A DNA stretch of 64,000 bases from Chloroflexota bacterium (GTDB lineage: Bacteria > Chloroflexota > Ktedonobacteria > Ktedonobacterales > JADMIN01), in the NCBI GenBank assembly GCA_021323855.1, contig JAJPKE010000045.1, positions 124,001 through 188,000 of the forward strand. Direction: 5' to 3'. Position numbers and translations under genes: made by a program. Below the pieces are notes generated by a model. That model did no database searches, was not told the origin of the DNA, and saw nothing but the letters and a program-made list of their open reading frames with translations. The stretch's first letter is position 1. The number at the start of each line of letters is the position of its first letter. Positions 7,837 through 15,618 of this stretch are shown here, in pieces.

Positions 7837-8883
7837 TTAGCTAGCAGCGCCAGTCTCTTGCTCAGACCAGAGCGCAGGCGGGCGTGTCAGTGTGGAGTTC
7901 GTTGGCGGCTCGTAGACCGGGCGCTCTATTGGGCGCGTGCGCAGCAATCCCTGTGCGGCCAGCGTGACACGCTCACGCGCCAGCGCGACATATTCCGGCA
8001 CAATCTCGCTACCCACGCCTTTGCGTCCCTGGCGGATAGCGGCAATTGGCGTCGTTCCCACGCCCATGTACGGGTCACAGACCCAATCACCGCGATTCGT
8101 CAGCGCCAGCACCAGCCGCTCGATCAATTCCACTGGAAACTGGCAGGGATGGATAGTCTTTTCAGGATGGTTGTGTTTGACGTTGGGAATAATCCAGAGA
8201 TCACCAGGATTCTTGCCCAGCGGATTGGCGGAATACTGTCCGGCTTTCGGACCCTTGTAATACTTTTTGCCAGGGTATTTCTGTGGCACGCGCACAGCAT
8301 CCAGATTGAAGGTGTAGCGTTCGCTCTTGGTGAACCAGAGAATCGTTTCATAGCGTCCGCTGAACCGGCGCGAACAGTGCAGCCCATGCTCAAAATGCCA
8401 GATGATGCGGTTCCGTAGTTGCAGGCCGAACGACTTGAAGATGGGATAGAGCAGAATGTCGAGCGGATACACTTCCTGCCCGCCGTTGATGTGGTTGCCT
8501 ACTTCCCAGCAAATGCTTCCCTCATCGTGTAGCGCAGCGACACAGGCTGCGATTGTGCGCCGCTGTTCTTCCAGATAATCGTCGAGTGTGAGCTTCTGAT
8601 GCTTTTCGTATGTCTTGCCAATGTTGTAGGGTGGTGAGGTGACAATCAATTTCTGGCTATTCGGTGGCAGCGTCGAGAGCAAATCCAGCCGGTCTCCCTG
8701 AAAGAGGACGGCATCAGCTTCCGGAGTGAAGTGGTCAGCGATAGTCAACGTTTCAGTGGGGAACAGCACGATAACCGCCTCGTTTCGCATATTTCGGATG
8801 CTTCGGCGTGCAATCGAATCGCCAGCCGATAGCCATATATCATAGTACATCTGATCGCGGCCCACAGAACAGCATATAGCCAT
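7837..8883 (-). CDS. DNA methyltransferase (beta class, SPPY type) of the R-M pair
   Basis: 348 residues at most; an internal ATG at codon 32 (MRNEAVIVLF) is an alternative start, since neither has a strong ribosome site. Catalytic motif IV is TSPPYNIGKTYE (about residue 83). The AdoMet motif I comes late (DPYMGVGTTPIAA, about 267-279). The order IV-then-I defines the beta class, and SPPY rather than DPPY favours N4-cytosine methylation. LWFTKSERYTF, PGDLWIIPNVKHNHPEK and the HPCQFPVELIERLV segment match type II beta methylases. It would protect the host from the adjacent BstYI-like nuclease, presumably by methylating the C of a GATC-centred site. The specificity is inferred. Confidence 0.92.
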   Translation of the reverse strand: MAICCSVGRDQMYYDIWLSAGDSIARRSIRNMRNEAVIVLFPTETLTIADHFTPEADAVLFQGDRLDLLSTLPPNSQKLIVTSPPYNIGKTYEKHQKLTLDDYLEEQRRTIAACVAALHDEGSICWEVGNHINGGQEVYPLDILLYPIFKSFGLQLRNRIIWHFEHGLHCSRRFSGRYETILWFTKSERYTFNLDAVRVPQKYPGKKYYKGPKAGQYSANPLGKNPGDLWIIPNVKHNHPEKTIHPCQFPVELIERLVLALTNRGDWVCDPYMGVGTTPIAAIRQGRKGVGSEIVPEYVALARERVTLAAQGLLRTRPIERPVYEPPTNSTLTRPPALWSEQETGAAS

Positions 8884-8994
8884 TCTTTGTACGCTCTATG
8901 AAATAGGTACATCGCTCAGCCTCATGTGCGGAAAATCTCATCTTCGCCTCACATTCTCATGAGACATAAGAGGAAAACGTACACCTTTGGGCAT

Positions 8995-9030
8995 ATCCCA
9001 TGCGTACACGTTGTTGTCAGAGCATGGGAT
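8995..9030. repeat. Inverted repeat upstream of the methyltransferase gene
   Basis: ATCCCATGC (8995-9003) and GCATGGGAT (9022-9030) form a perfect 9-bp inverted repeat with an 18-base spacer. It lies between the divergent methylase and hydrolase genes. It could be an operator or transcript hairpin; no controller (C-protein) gene is visible. Confidence 0.4.
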
Positions 9031-9123
9031 GTTCTCTGTGGGGTGCGCACGGCATCCCAGGAGACGTATCCATGCTGCGGACGGCGCAAGACACACTACC
9101 AATTGGCATGAAAGGGCGTTACT

Positions 9124-9972
9124 GTGGCAGAAGAAGAGGAGATGCTGCATCGGGTCTGCGGCATAGAATATCTGCGGTTGGGAGCGAATGAGACACCGGC
9201 GCTGTTGATGCGGCCAGATTCTCCAGAGCGGCACCCAGGCGTGGTGTTGCAGCATGGCTACGGCTCCAAGAAGGAAGACCTGCTGCCGTTCGCGCAGGAC
9301 CTCGCGGCGCGCGGCTTCGTCGTGCTACTGGCGGATGCCTGGGGGCACGGCGAGCGTTTCCCCACCTCCGGCCCCACCTGGATGACGGAACTCAGCGCCG
9401 ATTATTTCTTCGAGGTCACACGCAACACCGCCGATGACGTGCGCAACGGCTTGAGCCTGCTGTTGGAGCGCCCGGAGGTGCAGACCGATCAGATAGTCGT
9501 CGGTGGCTTTTCGATGGGCGCTATCGTCGCGCTGCTGGTAGGCACTGAGGATGAGCGGGTGAGTGGCGTCGTCTCGCTGGCTGGCGCGCCGCTGCCGGAC
9601 CTGCTGGGCGTCTCGATTTATGGCTCGAAGCTGGCGGGCGAGGAGTCACGCGCCTATGCCTTTGCGCACGATGCCGCTGCCGCTGACCATATCGGGCGGT
9701 TCGCGCCGAAGCCACTGCTGCTCTCGCATGGGCGCCGCGATGATATGGTGCCGGTGGCCGGTTCGGAGCGGCTCTACGAGGCGGCCAAGCCGTTCTATGC
9801 ACAGCATCCCGAAAGGCTGGCGCTGAAGCTCTATGACCATACGCATGTCGTCGGTGAGCAGCAGATGCGCGATGCCGTCGCCTGGATTACGCCGTTCTTC
9901 CGCGCGGCGCAACAGAATGACGCGAACGACACGAGCGAAACCCAGGATACACCTATCGAGCGCGCGAGCTAA
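9124..9972 (+). CDS. Alpha/beta hydrolase (esterase/dienelactone-hydrolase-like)
   Basis: 282 residues from a GTG at 9124 with AAAGGG seven bases upstream; the ATG at 9142 is an alternative. The oxyanion strand is HPGVVLQHGYGSKKE (about 38-52). The nucleophile elbow is GGFSMGAIVAL with Ser at about 126. The acid is Asp in SHGRRDDMVPVAG, and the catalytic His is in LYDHTHVVG. A DAWGHGERF segment follows strand 4, as in YjfP/dienelactone-type cytosolic esterases. There is no signal peptide. The last 20 residues are Asn/Asp/Thr-rich. Natural substrate unknown. It stands alone, convergent with the next gene. Confidence 0.88.
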   Translation: MAEEEEMLHRVCGIEYLRLGANETPALLMRPDSPERHPGVVLQHGYGSKKEDLLPFAQDLAARGFVVLLADAWGHGERFPTSGPTWMTELSADYFFEVTRNTADDVRNGLSLLLERPEVQTDQIVVGGFSMGAIVALLVGTEDERVSGVVSLAGAPLPDLLGVSIYGSKLAGEESRAYAFAHDAAAADHIGRFAPKPLLLSHGRRDDMVPVAGSERLYEAAKPFYAQHPERLALKLYDHTHVVGEQQMRDAVAWITPFFRAAQQNDANDTSETQDTPIERAS

Positions 9973-9998
9973 GCGAGCCAGGAGAGCTAAGCGACACG

Positions 9999-11696
9999 CT
10001 ACTTACCGCCGTTGCCGCCATTGCGCGTATTGCCGCCGCTCTTGCCCTTCGATGACGACGAACGTTTGCCCGTTGTGCTACCTGAGCCACTGGAGCTACC
10101 AGTGCGGCGAGTCGTGCTACGCGAGCGCGCCGTGCTGCCGGAACGCTGCGCGAGTGGCACACGGGTGGAAGCTGTGCCGTCCTGGCGGCGGGCGGCGCGG
10201 CTGGTTGGCGGGCGCACCGATTCTTCTTGCGGCTCTGGTTGCTCTGCCGTTGACGATTCCTGTTGCTGTATGGCCTCAATCGCATCCGCCTCATCGGCAG
10301 AGGTATCGGCAGGAGGTGCAGCCTCTTCAGGCGTTGCGACCTCGGCCTCATCGGTTGGCGTTATGACAGTATCAGTGGTTGCTACCGCTTCATCAGGTGT
10401 GGCAACATTCTCCGGCGTTTCTACATTGCTTGTCGCCGTTGCCGCCTCATCTGTGGCTGTGCCTGCCTCCGCCTGAACGCTCTCCTCAGCAAGCGACTCC
10501 ATCTGTGGGTCGCTCGCCGCTTTGCCCAGGTTGCCAAGCGCGGCGGCGTCCATCGGCACCTCCGGCCAGGTGTCGCTGGCTGCGGCGTTCTCGTTCTCGC
10601 CCAGATGATAGCTGGTTTCCGCCTCCGGCGTCACATCTTCTGCAATTGCCTGGCTATCGGCCCGTTCGGTTGCAGCAGTGGTGGGCGTCGCTGCGCCTAC
10701 CAGCGCCGGTTCGCCACGCCCATGCGGGCTGGTAATGGGCGTCGAGAGCCAGCGATCCACGAAGTGCAGGAACTCATTGGGTCGCTCTTCAAGGATGGCG
10801 GCGCCAATGCCTGGCAAGATATCCAGGTCGGCGCGCGGATTGAGGACCGCCAGGTCCTCCATTTCCTCTGGCAGATGGCGCGGGTCGTCCTCGCCGCTGA
10901 TGATGAGCGAGGGCTGTTCCAGGAGTGGGAACACATGGCGAATCGGCAGATCGAGTTCGCCGGTGAGCAGCGCCAATGCTGCATGATGACCGCCGAACTG
11001 ATGGGCGCTGGCATAACGATGATGCAGGTCTTCGCTCGCCGCTTCCACATCCAGCCGCGAGCCGCCGCGTGAGAACAAGCGCAGCGCCGTCTTGGTGGAG
11101 AGCAACGCATAGGGCACGAGTCCCAGCATCGCCCGCTGCGTTGCGCGCACCACCGTCTGCCCGGCGGTCGGCCCCTGGCGCATACCGGCCATATCGTCAG
11201 GAGAAACGAGAATCAGCCGCTCGAAGAGCGCGGGCGTGTCGGAGGCGGCGCGCACGGCGATATTGGCGGCAAGTCCGTGGGCGACGACGATGACGGGACG
11301 CGCCACGACATCGCGCACAAAGCCGGTCAGGACATGGGCATAGAACTCGCCGGTGTAGGCGATATTGGGATGTTCGGACATACCGAAGCCCAGCCAGTCC
11401 GGCGCATAGACACGATAGCGGTCCGCCAGTGCGGAGAAGACGGTGCGATACTCGAAGTTGGAGGCGCCGGGATAAAAGTCATGCAACAGCAGCATCGGCT
11501 GCGCATCGGCGGGGCCGGCAATCGTGTAATAGAGGTCTCCCCCGTGCCGGCGATCTATGCGCGCCTCGCCGGGCAACCCGCTATTCAATGGCTGTGGCGT
11601 GTCGAGCAGATGGCGCACCGTTATCACTGCTGCGCCGCCCGCCATGCCCAGCCCAGCCAGGATTGCGCCGCGCCGTAGCGTTCGTAGCATACCCAT
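9999..11696 (-). CDS. Membrane-anchored alpha/beta-hydrolase-like protein, apparent pseudoenzyme, with long tail
   Basis: 565 residues. An N-terminal hydrophobic anchor (about 10-27) is followed by an alpha/beta hydrolase fold (about 35-330): LLLHDFYPGASNFEYRT, DWLGFGMSEHP and SLIISGEDDPRHLPEEMEDL are all in place. The nucleophile elbow, normally GHSxG, reads VVAHGLAANIAV, so Gly stands where Ser is expected. The usual catalytic His region (GIGAAILEERP) also lacks His. I infer a binding rather than hydrolytic role. Residues 340-480 are Thr/Ala/Glu/Val-rich and acidic, and the last 80 are Arg/Ser/Gly-rich and basic. The opposing charged tails suggest interaction with partners or DNA, but no function is assigned. 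Confidence 0.82.
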   Translation of the reverse strand: MGMLRTLRRGAILAGLGMAGGAAVITVRHLLDTPQPLNSGLPGEARIDRRHGGDLYYTIAGPADAQPMLLLHDFYPGASNFEYRTVFSALADRYRVYAPDWLGFGMSEHPNIAYTGEFYAHVLTGFVRDVVARPVIVVAHGLAANIAVRAASDTPALFERLILVSPDDMAGMRQGPTAGQTVVRATQRAMLGLVPYALLSTKTALRLFSRGGSRLDVEAASEDLHHRYASAHQFGGHHAALALLTGELDLPIRHVFPLLEQPSLIISGEDDPRHLPEEMEDLAVLNPRADLDILPGIGAAILEERPNEFLHFVDRWLSTPITSPHGRGEPALVGAATPTTAATERADSQAIAEDVTPEAETSYHLGENENAAASDTWPEVPMDAAALGNLGKAASDPQMESLAEESVQAEAGTATDEAATATSNVETPENVATPDEAVATTDTVITPTDEAEVATPEEAAPPADTSADEADAIEAIQQQESSTAEQPEPQEESVRPPTSRAARRQDGTASTRVPLAQRSGSTARSRSTTRRTGSSSGSGSTTGKRSSSSKGKSGGNTRNGGNGGK

Positions 11697-11924
11697 AGTG
11701 TTCGTCTCCTCCTCTATCGCCTGCGTCGTCTTCCGATAGCGTCACTGCCACCACACAACGCACGGCTCTTTATTGCAACATCTTGTTCGCGCTGTCGTTT
11801 CCTCGTGCGCAAAAGCTGTACCAGACTTTCGCACCTTCCGGGTGATATACGATACCGCCCAATATCTTATTCTAGGACGAATGATGAAGGGCTGCTGGTG
11901 CGCAGAGTTTGCTCTTTTGCTGTG

Positions 11925-11940
11925 GTATACTTTGATATAC
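11925..11940. promoter_or_regulatory. Palindrome in the toxin-antitoxin promoter
   Basis: GTATA-N6-TATAC lies 36 bp before the antitoxin start. The right arm overlaps a TATACT that could serve as -10. Autoregulating antitoxins usually bind such sites; here it is inferred from position. Confidence 0.4.
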
Positions 11941-11976
11941 TCTTTTTGAGAGATTCTACGGGGAGGCGAATGTGCT

Positions 11977-12189
11977 ATGAAGACGCTCCCAACAACGAAA
12001 CAACAAATCATTGCCGCATTAGATACCCTATCTGAGCAAGATCAGGCGCGTGTTCTCTCGCTCATACATGCGTTGACACGCAAGCCGGAAGGAATTACTG
12101 GACAAGAACTGCTTGACTTTTTCAGCGGGTTTTCTTTCACGCAAGAAGAGGCTGACGAGATAACGCGTATCTATCAAGAACTTGATTAA
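11977..12189 (+). CDS. Putative antitoxin of a VapBC-type pair
   Basis: 70 residues, preceded by GGGGAGGCG at a good distance. It is mostly helical: TTKQQIIAALDTLSEQDQARVLSLIHAL, then a short C-terminal segment ending in acidic residues (FTQEEADEITRIYQELD). It shows no clear ribbon-helix-helix or AbrB motif that I can name. The role is inferred from size and from the PIN-domain gene 28 bases downstream. Base composition is lower in GC than in the surrounding genes, as is common for mobile toxin-antitoxin units. Confidence 0.72.
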   Translation: MKTLPTTKQQIIAALDTLSEQDQARVLSLIHALTRKPEGITGQELLDFFSGFSFTQEEADEITRIYQELD

Positions 12190-12217
12190 CATATTGAGCC
12201 ATGAATAGGTTATAGGT

Positions 12218-12622
12218 GTGAGCATTTCGTATCTTCTGGATACCGTAGCAGCCAATCTCGTGGCGTTACGTCATCCAAAGGCTTTGGTGAAACTCTCTTT
12301 TGCTGAGCAATACTATGTTACCGATATCGTGCTTGGCGAACTCTACTATGGTGCTTATTGGTACGCCTACATCCATAACAGCACTAAATTTCTCGATATG
12401 TGCGATCAATTTGTGCATGGTATCGGCCCCACGATTTTGTTCTGCGACATTGAAACAGCGCAGATTTATGGTGCAATCTATGCTGAACTGAGATCAAAGG
12501 GCGTGCCAATCCAGCAAAACGATGTGTGGATTGCTGCATTAGCACGCCAATATCACCTCACTGTCGCCACAGTTGACAGCGATCTTACACGAACCGCTGG
12601 CATAGATGTCGAACTCTGGTAA
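12218..12622 (+). CDS. PIN-domain ribonuclease toxin (VapC-like)
   Basis: 134 residues from a GTG at 12218. The PIN catalytic acids are recognisable: Asp8 in YLLDT, Glu41 in LGELYYGA, Asp102 in QQNDVWIAALA, and Asp120 in ATVDSDL. VapC toxins are Mg-dependent endoribonucleases that cut tRNA or rRNA and are neutralised by the antitoxin encoded just before. The Thr-Val after Asp8 replaces the usual Thr-Asn (YLLDTN). This is unusual because that Asn often helps metal binding, so reduced activity is possible. Confidence 0.88.
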   Translation: MSISYLLDTVAANLVALRHPKALVKLSFAEQYYVTDIVLGELYYGAYWYAYIHNSTKFLDMCDQFVHGIGPTILFCDIETAQIYGAIYAELRSKGVPIQQNDVWIAALARQYHLTVATVDSDLTRTAGIDVELW

Positions 12623-12637
12623 ACGTTTCATTTCCCG

Positions 12638-14011
12638 CTATGATTTCCGTCGCGTCATGAGCAGGCGAATGACCGTAGCAATCAGCGCGGAGCCGGCGAA
12701 GAGCGCCACAGCCGTCCAGAAATAGGCGGCGCTGAAGGGCACATGCGTCAGTCCCAGGCCAAAGAGCGGGAACAGCACAATCATCGTCGCGCTGAAGAGT
12801 CCCGTATCAAGCGACAGCACCGTCGCCCGCTGCGTCTCCGGCGCGCGCACATTCAGGTAGCGGCTGATGGCCGGAGTCAGCACAGAATCCGCGCCGTGGA
12901 AGAACAGCAGGAAGCCCACGATGCCCAGCGCCGGTACGCCAACGCTCATCAGCAGGATGCCCACGCCTTCCATTACAATGAAGAGCGCCAGCAGCTTGCG
13001 TGGCGAAAGGCGCGCAATGACACGCGGCGCCAGCGCCACCCAGATGCTATCCGGCACCACGGCCACCGCGATGATAAGGCCGACCAGCGCCACCGAGAAG
13101 CCCATGCTGCTGAAGAAGAGCTGCGCGTAGATGCTGGTGGTGGTGAAGACCGCCGCCGTCAGCCCGGAAATCAGCAGCAGCCCCAGCAGCAGCGGATCGC
13201 GCTGGACGGCGCGCACGCCCGCGCCGAAGTGCGCTAGTGGACGCCGTTGGTGTACGCTGGCCGCCCGCACCTCCGGCAGCAGGAGCAGCGGGAGGATAGC
13301 CGCGCCGGAGGCCAACGCCTGCGCAATAAACGGCAGGCTGCCCGCAATGCTGCTCAGCGCGCCGCCGGAAGCGGTTGCCGCCGTCTCCGCCAGGATCATC
13401 ACCAGGAACATGCGACTGAAGAGCCTGCTATAGCGCGCGGCGACATCGCTCGCCCCCGAACGTTCGGAGAGATGCCAGAGCAGCGCCGCATCGGCCCCGC
13501 CGCGAAAGGCGAACGCCAGCCCCGAAAGCGCAAGGCTCAGCGCAATCAGTGGCGGAGCAGGCGCCAGGAAGAACAATTCCGCGACGATGCCCAGCGCGCA
13601 GGAGACGATCAGGCTGGCGCGTCGCCCCACCAGATCGGCAAAGATGCCAGTCGGCACTTCTGCGACGAACTTCGCCAGATGGAAGCACATCTCGAAGAGT
13701 CCCACAGCCAGCGGATTGTAGCCGTGCGCCACCAGATAGATTGCCCAGATGGCGGCGGTGAAGCGCGAACTGCTGGCGAGCGTATAGCCAGCGTAGGCCA
13801 GCGCATAGCGTCGCTGTGCCCGCGCGCTCAACGGCGGAAGCGTGGACGCGGTTTCCTGTGCGACGGGCAACGCTTGGGGAAGCGCGACCAGGGTTGGCTG
13901 GAACTCTGAGATGTCCAGAGTATCTGTTGTGTCTATAGTATTTGTCTGATTGATTGGATTCATGGCAGAACCGGCGTTTTCTGGGTCTGATGCCTGGGAT
14001 TCGTGGCTCAT
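12638..14011 (-). CDS. MFS transporter
   Basis: 457 residues from the ATG at 14011; the frame extends 41 codons upstream, but that part lacks MFS character. After a 60-residue Asn/Thr-rich leader come twelve hydrophobic helices. The loop after helix 2 is IFADLVGRRASLIVS, the MFS motif A (G-x3-D-x-x-G-R-R). The second-half equivalent is about APRVIARLSPRKLL. Similar proteins include uncharacterised Gram-positive MFS carriers and macrolide-efflux relatives, but no substrate can be read from the sequence. It is convergent with the VapC gene, 15 bases away. Confidence 0.88.
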   Translation of the reverse strand: MSHESQASDPENAGSAMNPINQTNTIDTTDTLDISEFQPTLVALPQALPVAQETASTLPPLSARAQRRYALAYAGYTLASSSRFTAAIWAIYLVAHGYNPLAVGLFEMCFHLAKFVAEVPTGIFADLVGRRASLIVSCALGIVAELFFLAPAPPLIALSLALSGLAFAFRGGADAALLWHLSERSGASDVAARYSRLFSRMFLVMILAETAATASGGALSSIAGSLPFIAQALASGAAILPLLLLPEVRAASVHQRRPLAHFGAGVRAVQRDPLLLGLLLISGLTAAVFTTTSIYAQLFFSSMGFSVALVGLIIAVAVVPDSIWVALAPRVIARLSPRKLLALFIVMEGVGILLMSVGVPALGIVGFLLFFHGADSVLTPAISRYLNVRAPETQRATVLSLDTGLFSATMIVLFPLFGLGLTHVPFSAAYFWTAVALFAGSALIATVIRLLMTRRKS

Positions 14012-14254
14012 GGAGAGCCTACGCAGGCAAATGGTAAAACAATGATTGGGAATCGTGAGGAGAGTACACCGGCGAATCAGGAGGGATACATACGCGCAAA
14101 ACAAAATGCAATGCGGGATCACCACGGATGGCAACGGAGGAGAAGAACGCGCTGCGCAACTACACCAACCACACGCTCGATGAGAAGATATCAGCAGCGT
14201 TTGGGGTGTGCGACGCTTTCACCTTCTTCGCCGCCTGAGCGAAAGCGCCGGTAC
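14012..14254. other. Intergenic stretch upstream of MFS gene
   Basis: No coding region is supported here. Together with the small frame and hairpin described next, it makes up the 393 bases between the MFS start and the end of the propeller gene. The long plus-strand open frame crossing it is an antisense shadow. Confidence 0.5.
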
Positions 14255-14269
14255 TCAGGCGGCGAAGGT
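14221..14269 (-). terminator. Strong hairpin after the propeller gene
   Basis: ACCTTC-TT-CGCCGCCTGAG (14221-14239) pairs with CTCAGGCGGCGAAGGT (14254-14269): a 16-bp stem with a two-base bulge and a 14-base loop. No T-run follows on either strand, so termination would not be of the simple intrinsic kind. It could also stabilise the 3' end of the transcript. Confidence 0.5.
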
Positions 14270-14371
14270 GCTTGTCTCGTGGTCCGAGAAGGGGTTGCGG
14301 TGGGCCTTCAGCGCCACAATCATCGTGCGTGCGCTGCGGCCAGTTTTGATCGTCTGCATAGCTTCTATCAT
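14255..14371 (-). CDS. Possible 38-residue small protein
   Basis: An ATG at 14371 has GCGGAG seven bases upstream. It opens a 38-codon frame (MIEAMQTIKTGRSARTMIVA to STFAA), and the TGA falls inside the hairpin stem. It begins 33 bases after the propeller gene on the same strand and is slightly basic and helical. No relative is recognised. The good ribosome site is the main support; it may be chance. Confidence 0.35.
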   Translation of the reverse strand: MIEAMQTIKTGRSARTMIVALKAHRNPFSDHETSTFAA

Positions 14372-14404
14372 ATGCGAACTCCGCGAGACATGTCAACTCA
14401 TGGC

Positions 14405-15583
14405 TCATGCCAGCGTCAGCATGCCTATCGCGTTGGCGCCGGCCTCCGTGAACCAGAGCGTGTGATTGGGGCCGGCGGTCAGGCCGATGGGCTGGCTGTT
14501 GGGGTCGGGGAGCGTAAGTTGCGTGATGACGCCGTTCGTTGTGATACGCCCCAGGTGGCCGTCTTCTTCCGTGAACCAGAGCGCATGATCGGGTCCGGCG
14601 GTGAGGTCGTTCAGTTCGTTGTAGGTGGATGGCGCGGGAAACTCGCTGACCGCGCCGGATGGGGTGATGCGCCCAATGGTATTGGAGGCGTAATCGCTGA
14701 ACCAGACGTTGCCGTCCGGCCCGGCGGTGATGCCATCAATGTTGGTGTTGATCGTCGGCAGCAGATACTCGGTGAGCGCGCCGCCGGTCGTCATTTTACC
14801 GATCTTGTTGCCGTATTCGTCGAACCAGAGAGCGCCGTCCGGCCCGCTGATGATCGTGAAGGCGTTGCTCCTGGCGGGCAATGGATATTCGGTCATTGCG
14901 CCAGCCGTCGTGATGCGCCCAATCTTGTCGTCATATTCGCTGAACCAGAGCGCGCCATCTGCGCCGGTGGTGATCCAGAAGGCGACGACTGCGCCACTGG
15001 GCAGCGGATACTCGGTGATCGTGCCGTCAGGAGTGATGCGCCCGATGCGTGGCGCGTTATATTCGGTGAACCAGAGATTGCTGTCCGGTCCGGCGGTGAG
15101 CATATACGGCTGGCTATCCGGCGTTGGCAACGGATATTCGCTGATGGCGCCGGTCGGCGTGATGCGCCCGATGCGGTTGCCGTCGAATTCAGTGAACCAG
15201 AGATTGCCGTCCGGCCCCTGGACGATGCTCACCGGGCGGCTCCCTGTCTCCGGCAAACGAAACTCGTGGATACGGCCCGTTTCCGTGGTTACCGGTGCCC
15301 GTCCGGCGCCCTGCTGTGCGTTATGCGCATAGAGCGCCACACTGCCCGCAATCACCACGCACACCGCCAGCGCCGCCAGCGCCAACCAGCGCAGCCGTCC
15401 CAGTCTCCCCATGCGTCGCGATTGCATGGTTGGTATAGGTTCCGGCGCTGTATCTGGCACGTCAGGCTCGCCAAGTTGCCGCCGCGCCAGCCTGCCAAGC
15501 GCCTCGGTCGGGCGCTGGCGCTCGATTGCGAGTTGTTCTTGCTCGGATGGCTCTGATGGTTGGTGTTGCTGCTGGTCTGGCAT
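14405..15583 (-). CDS. Membrane-anchored virginiamycin B lyase-like beta-propeller
   Basis: 392 residues from the ATG at 15583, chosen because GGGAGG lies six bases upstream; an upstream ATG would overlap the esterase gene. Residues 1-60 are Gln/Glu/Pro-rich and cytosolic. One membrane helix follows (WLALAALAVCVVIAGSVALY). Seven or so repeats of about 42 residues then each carry the pattern I-x-x-GPDGNLWFTE-x(6)-IGRIT-P-x-G-x-I-x-E-Y-P-L-P. This is the Vgb-type propeller. Vgb lyase linearises streptogramin B, but most homologues are uncharacterised surface propellers. The membrane anchor argues against a cytosolic resistance enzyme, so I infer a binding or sensor domain outside the cell. Confidence 0.85.
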   Translation of the reverse strand: MPDQQQHQPSEPSEQEQLAIERQRPTEALGRLARRQLGEPDVPDTAPEPIPTMQSRRMGRLGRLRWLALAALAVCVVIAGSVALYAHNAQQGAGRAPVTTETGRIHEFRLPETGSRPVSIVQGPDGNLWFTEFDGNRIGRITPTGAISEYPLPTPDSQPYMLTAGPDSNLWFTEYNAPRIGRITPDGTITEYPLPSGAVVAFWITTGADGALWFSEYDDKIGRITTAGAMTEYPLPARSNAFTIISGPDGALWFDEYGNKIGKMTTGGALTEYLLPTINTNIDGITAGPDGNVWFSDYASNTIGRITPSGAVSEFPAPSTYNELNDLTAGPDHALWFTEEDGHLGRITTNGVITQLTLPDPNSQPIGLTAGPNHTLWFTEAGANAIGMLTLA

Positions 15584-15618
15584 CGCTGGCCTCCCGTTTG
15601 CCCACCCTTTACGATATC

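Noticed and set aside
14003..15556. Plus-strand open frame of 517 codons
   Set aside because: It is antisense to the Vgb-like propeller; its own repeats only mirror the propeller repeats, and it has no recognisable family.
14405..15583. Streptogramin B resistance lyase
   Set aside because: Only the propeller pattern matches; the membrane anchor and lack of recognisable catalytic residues argue for a different role.
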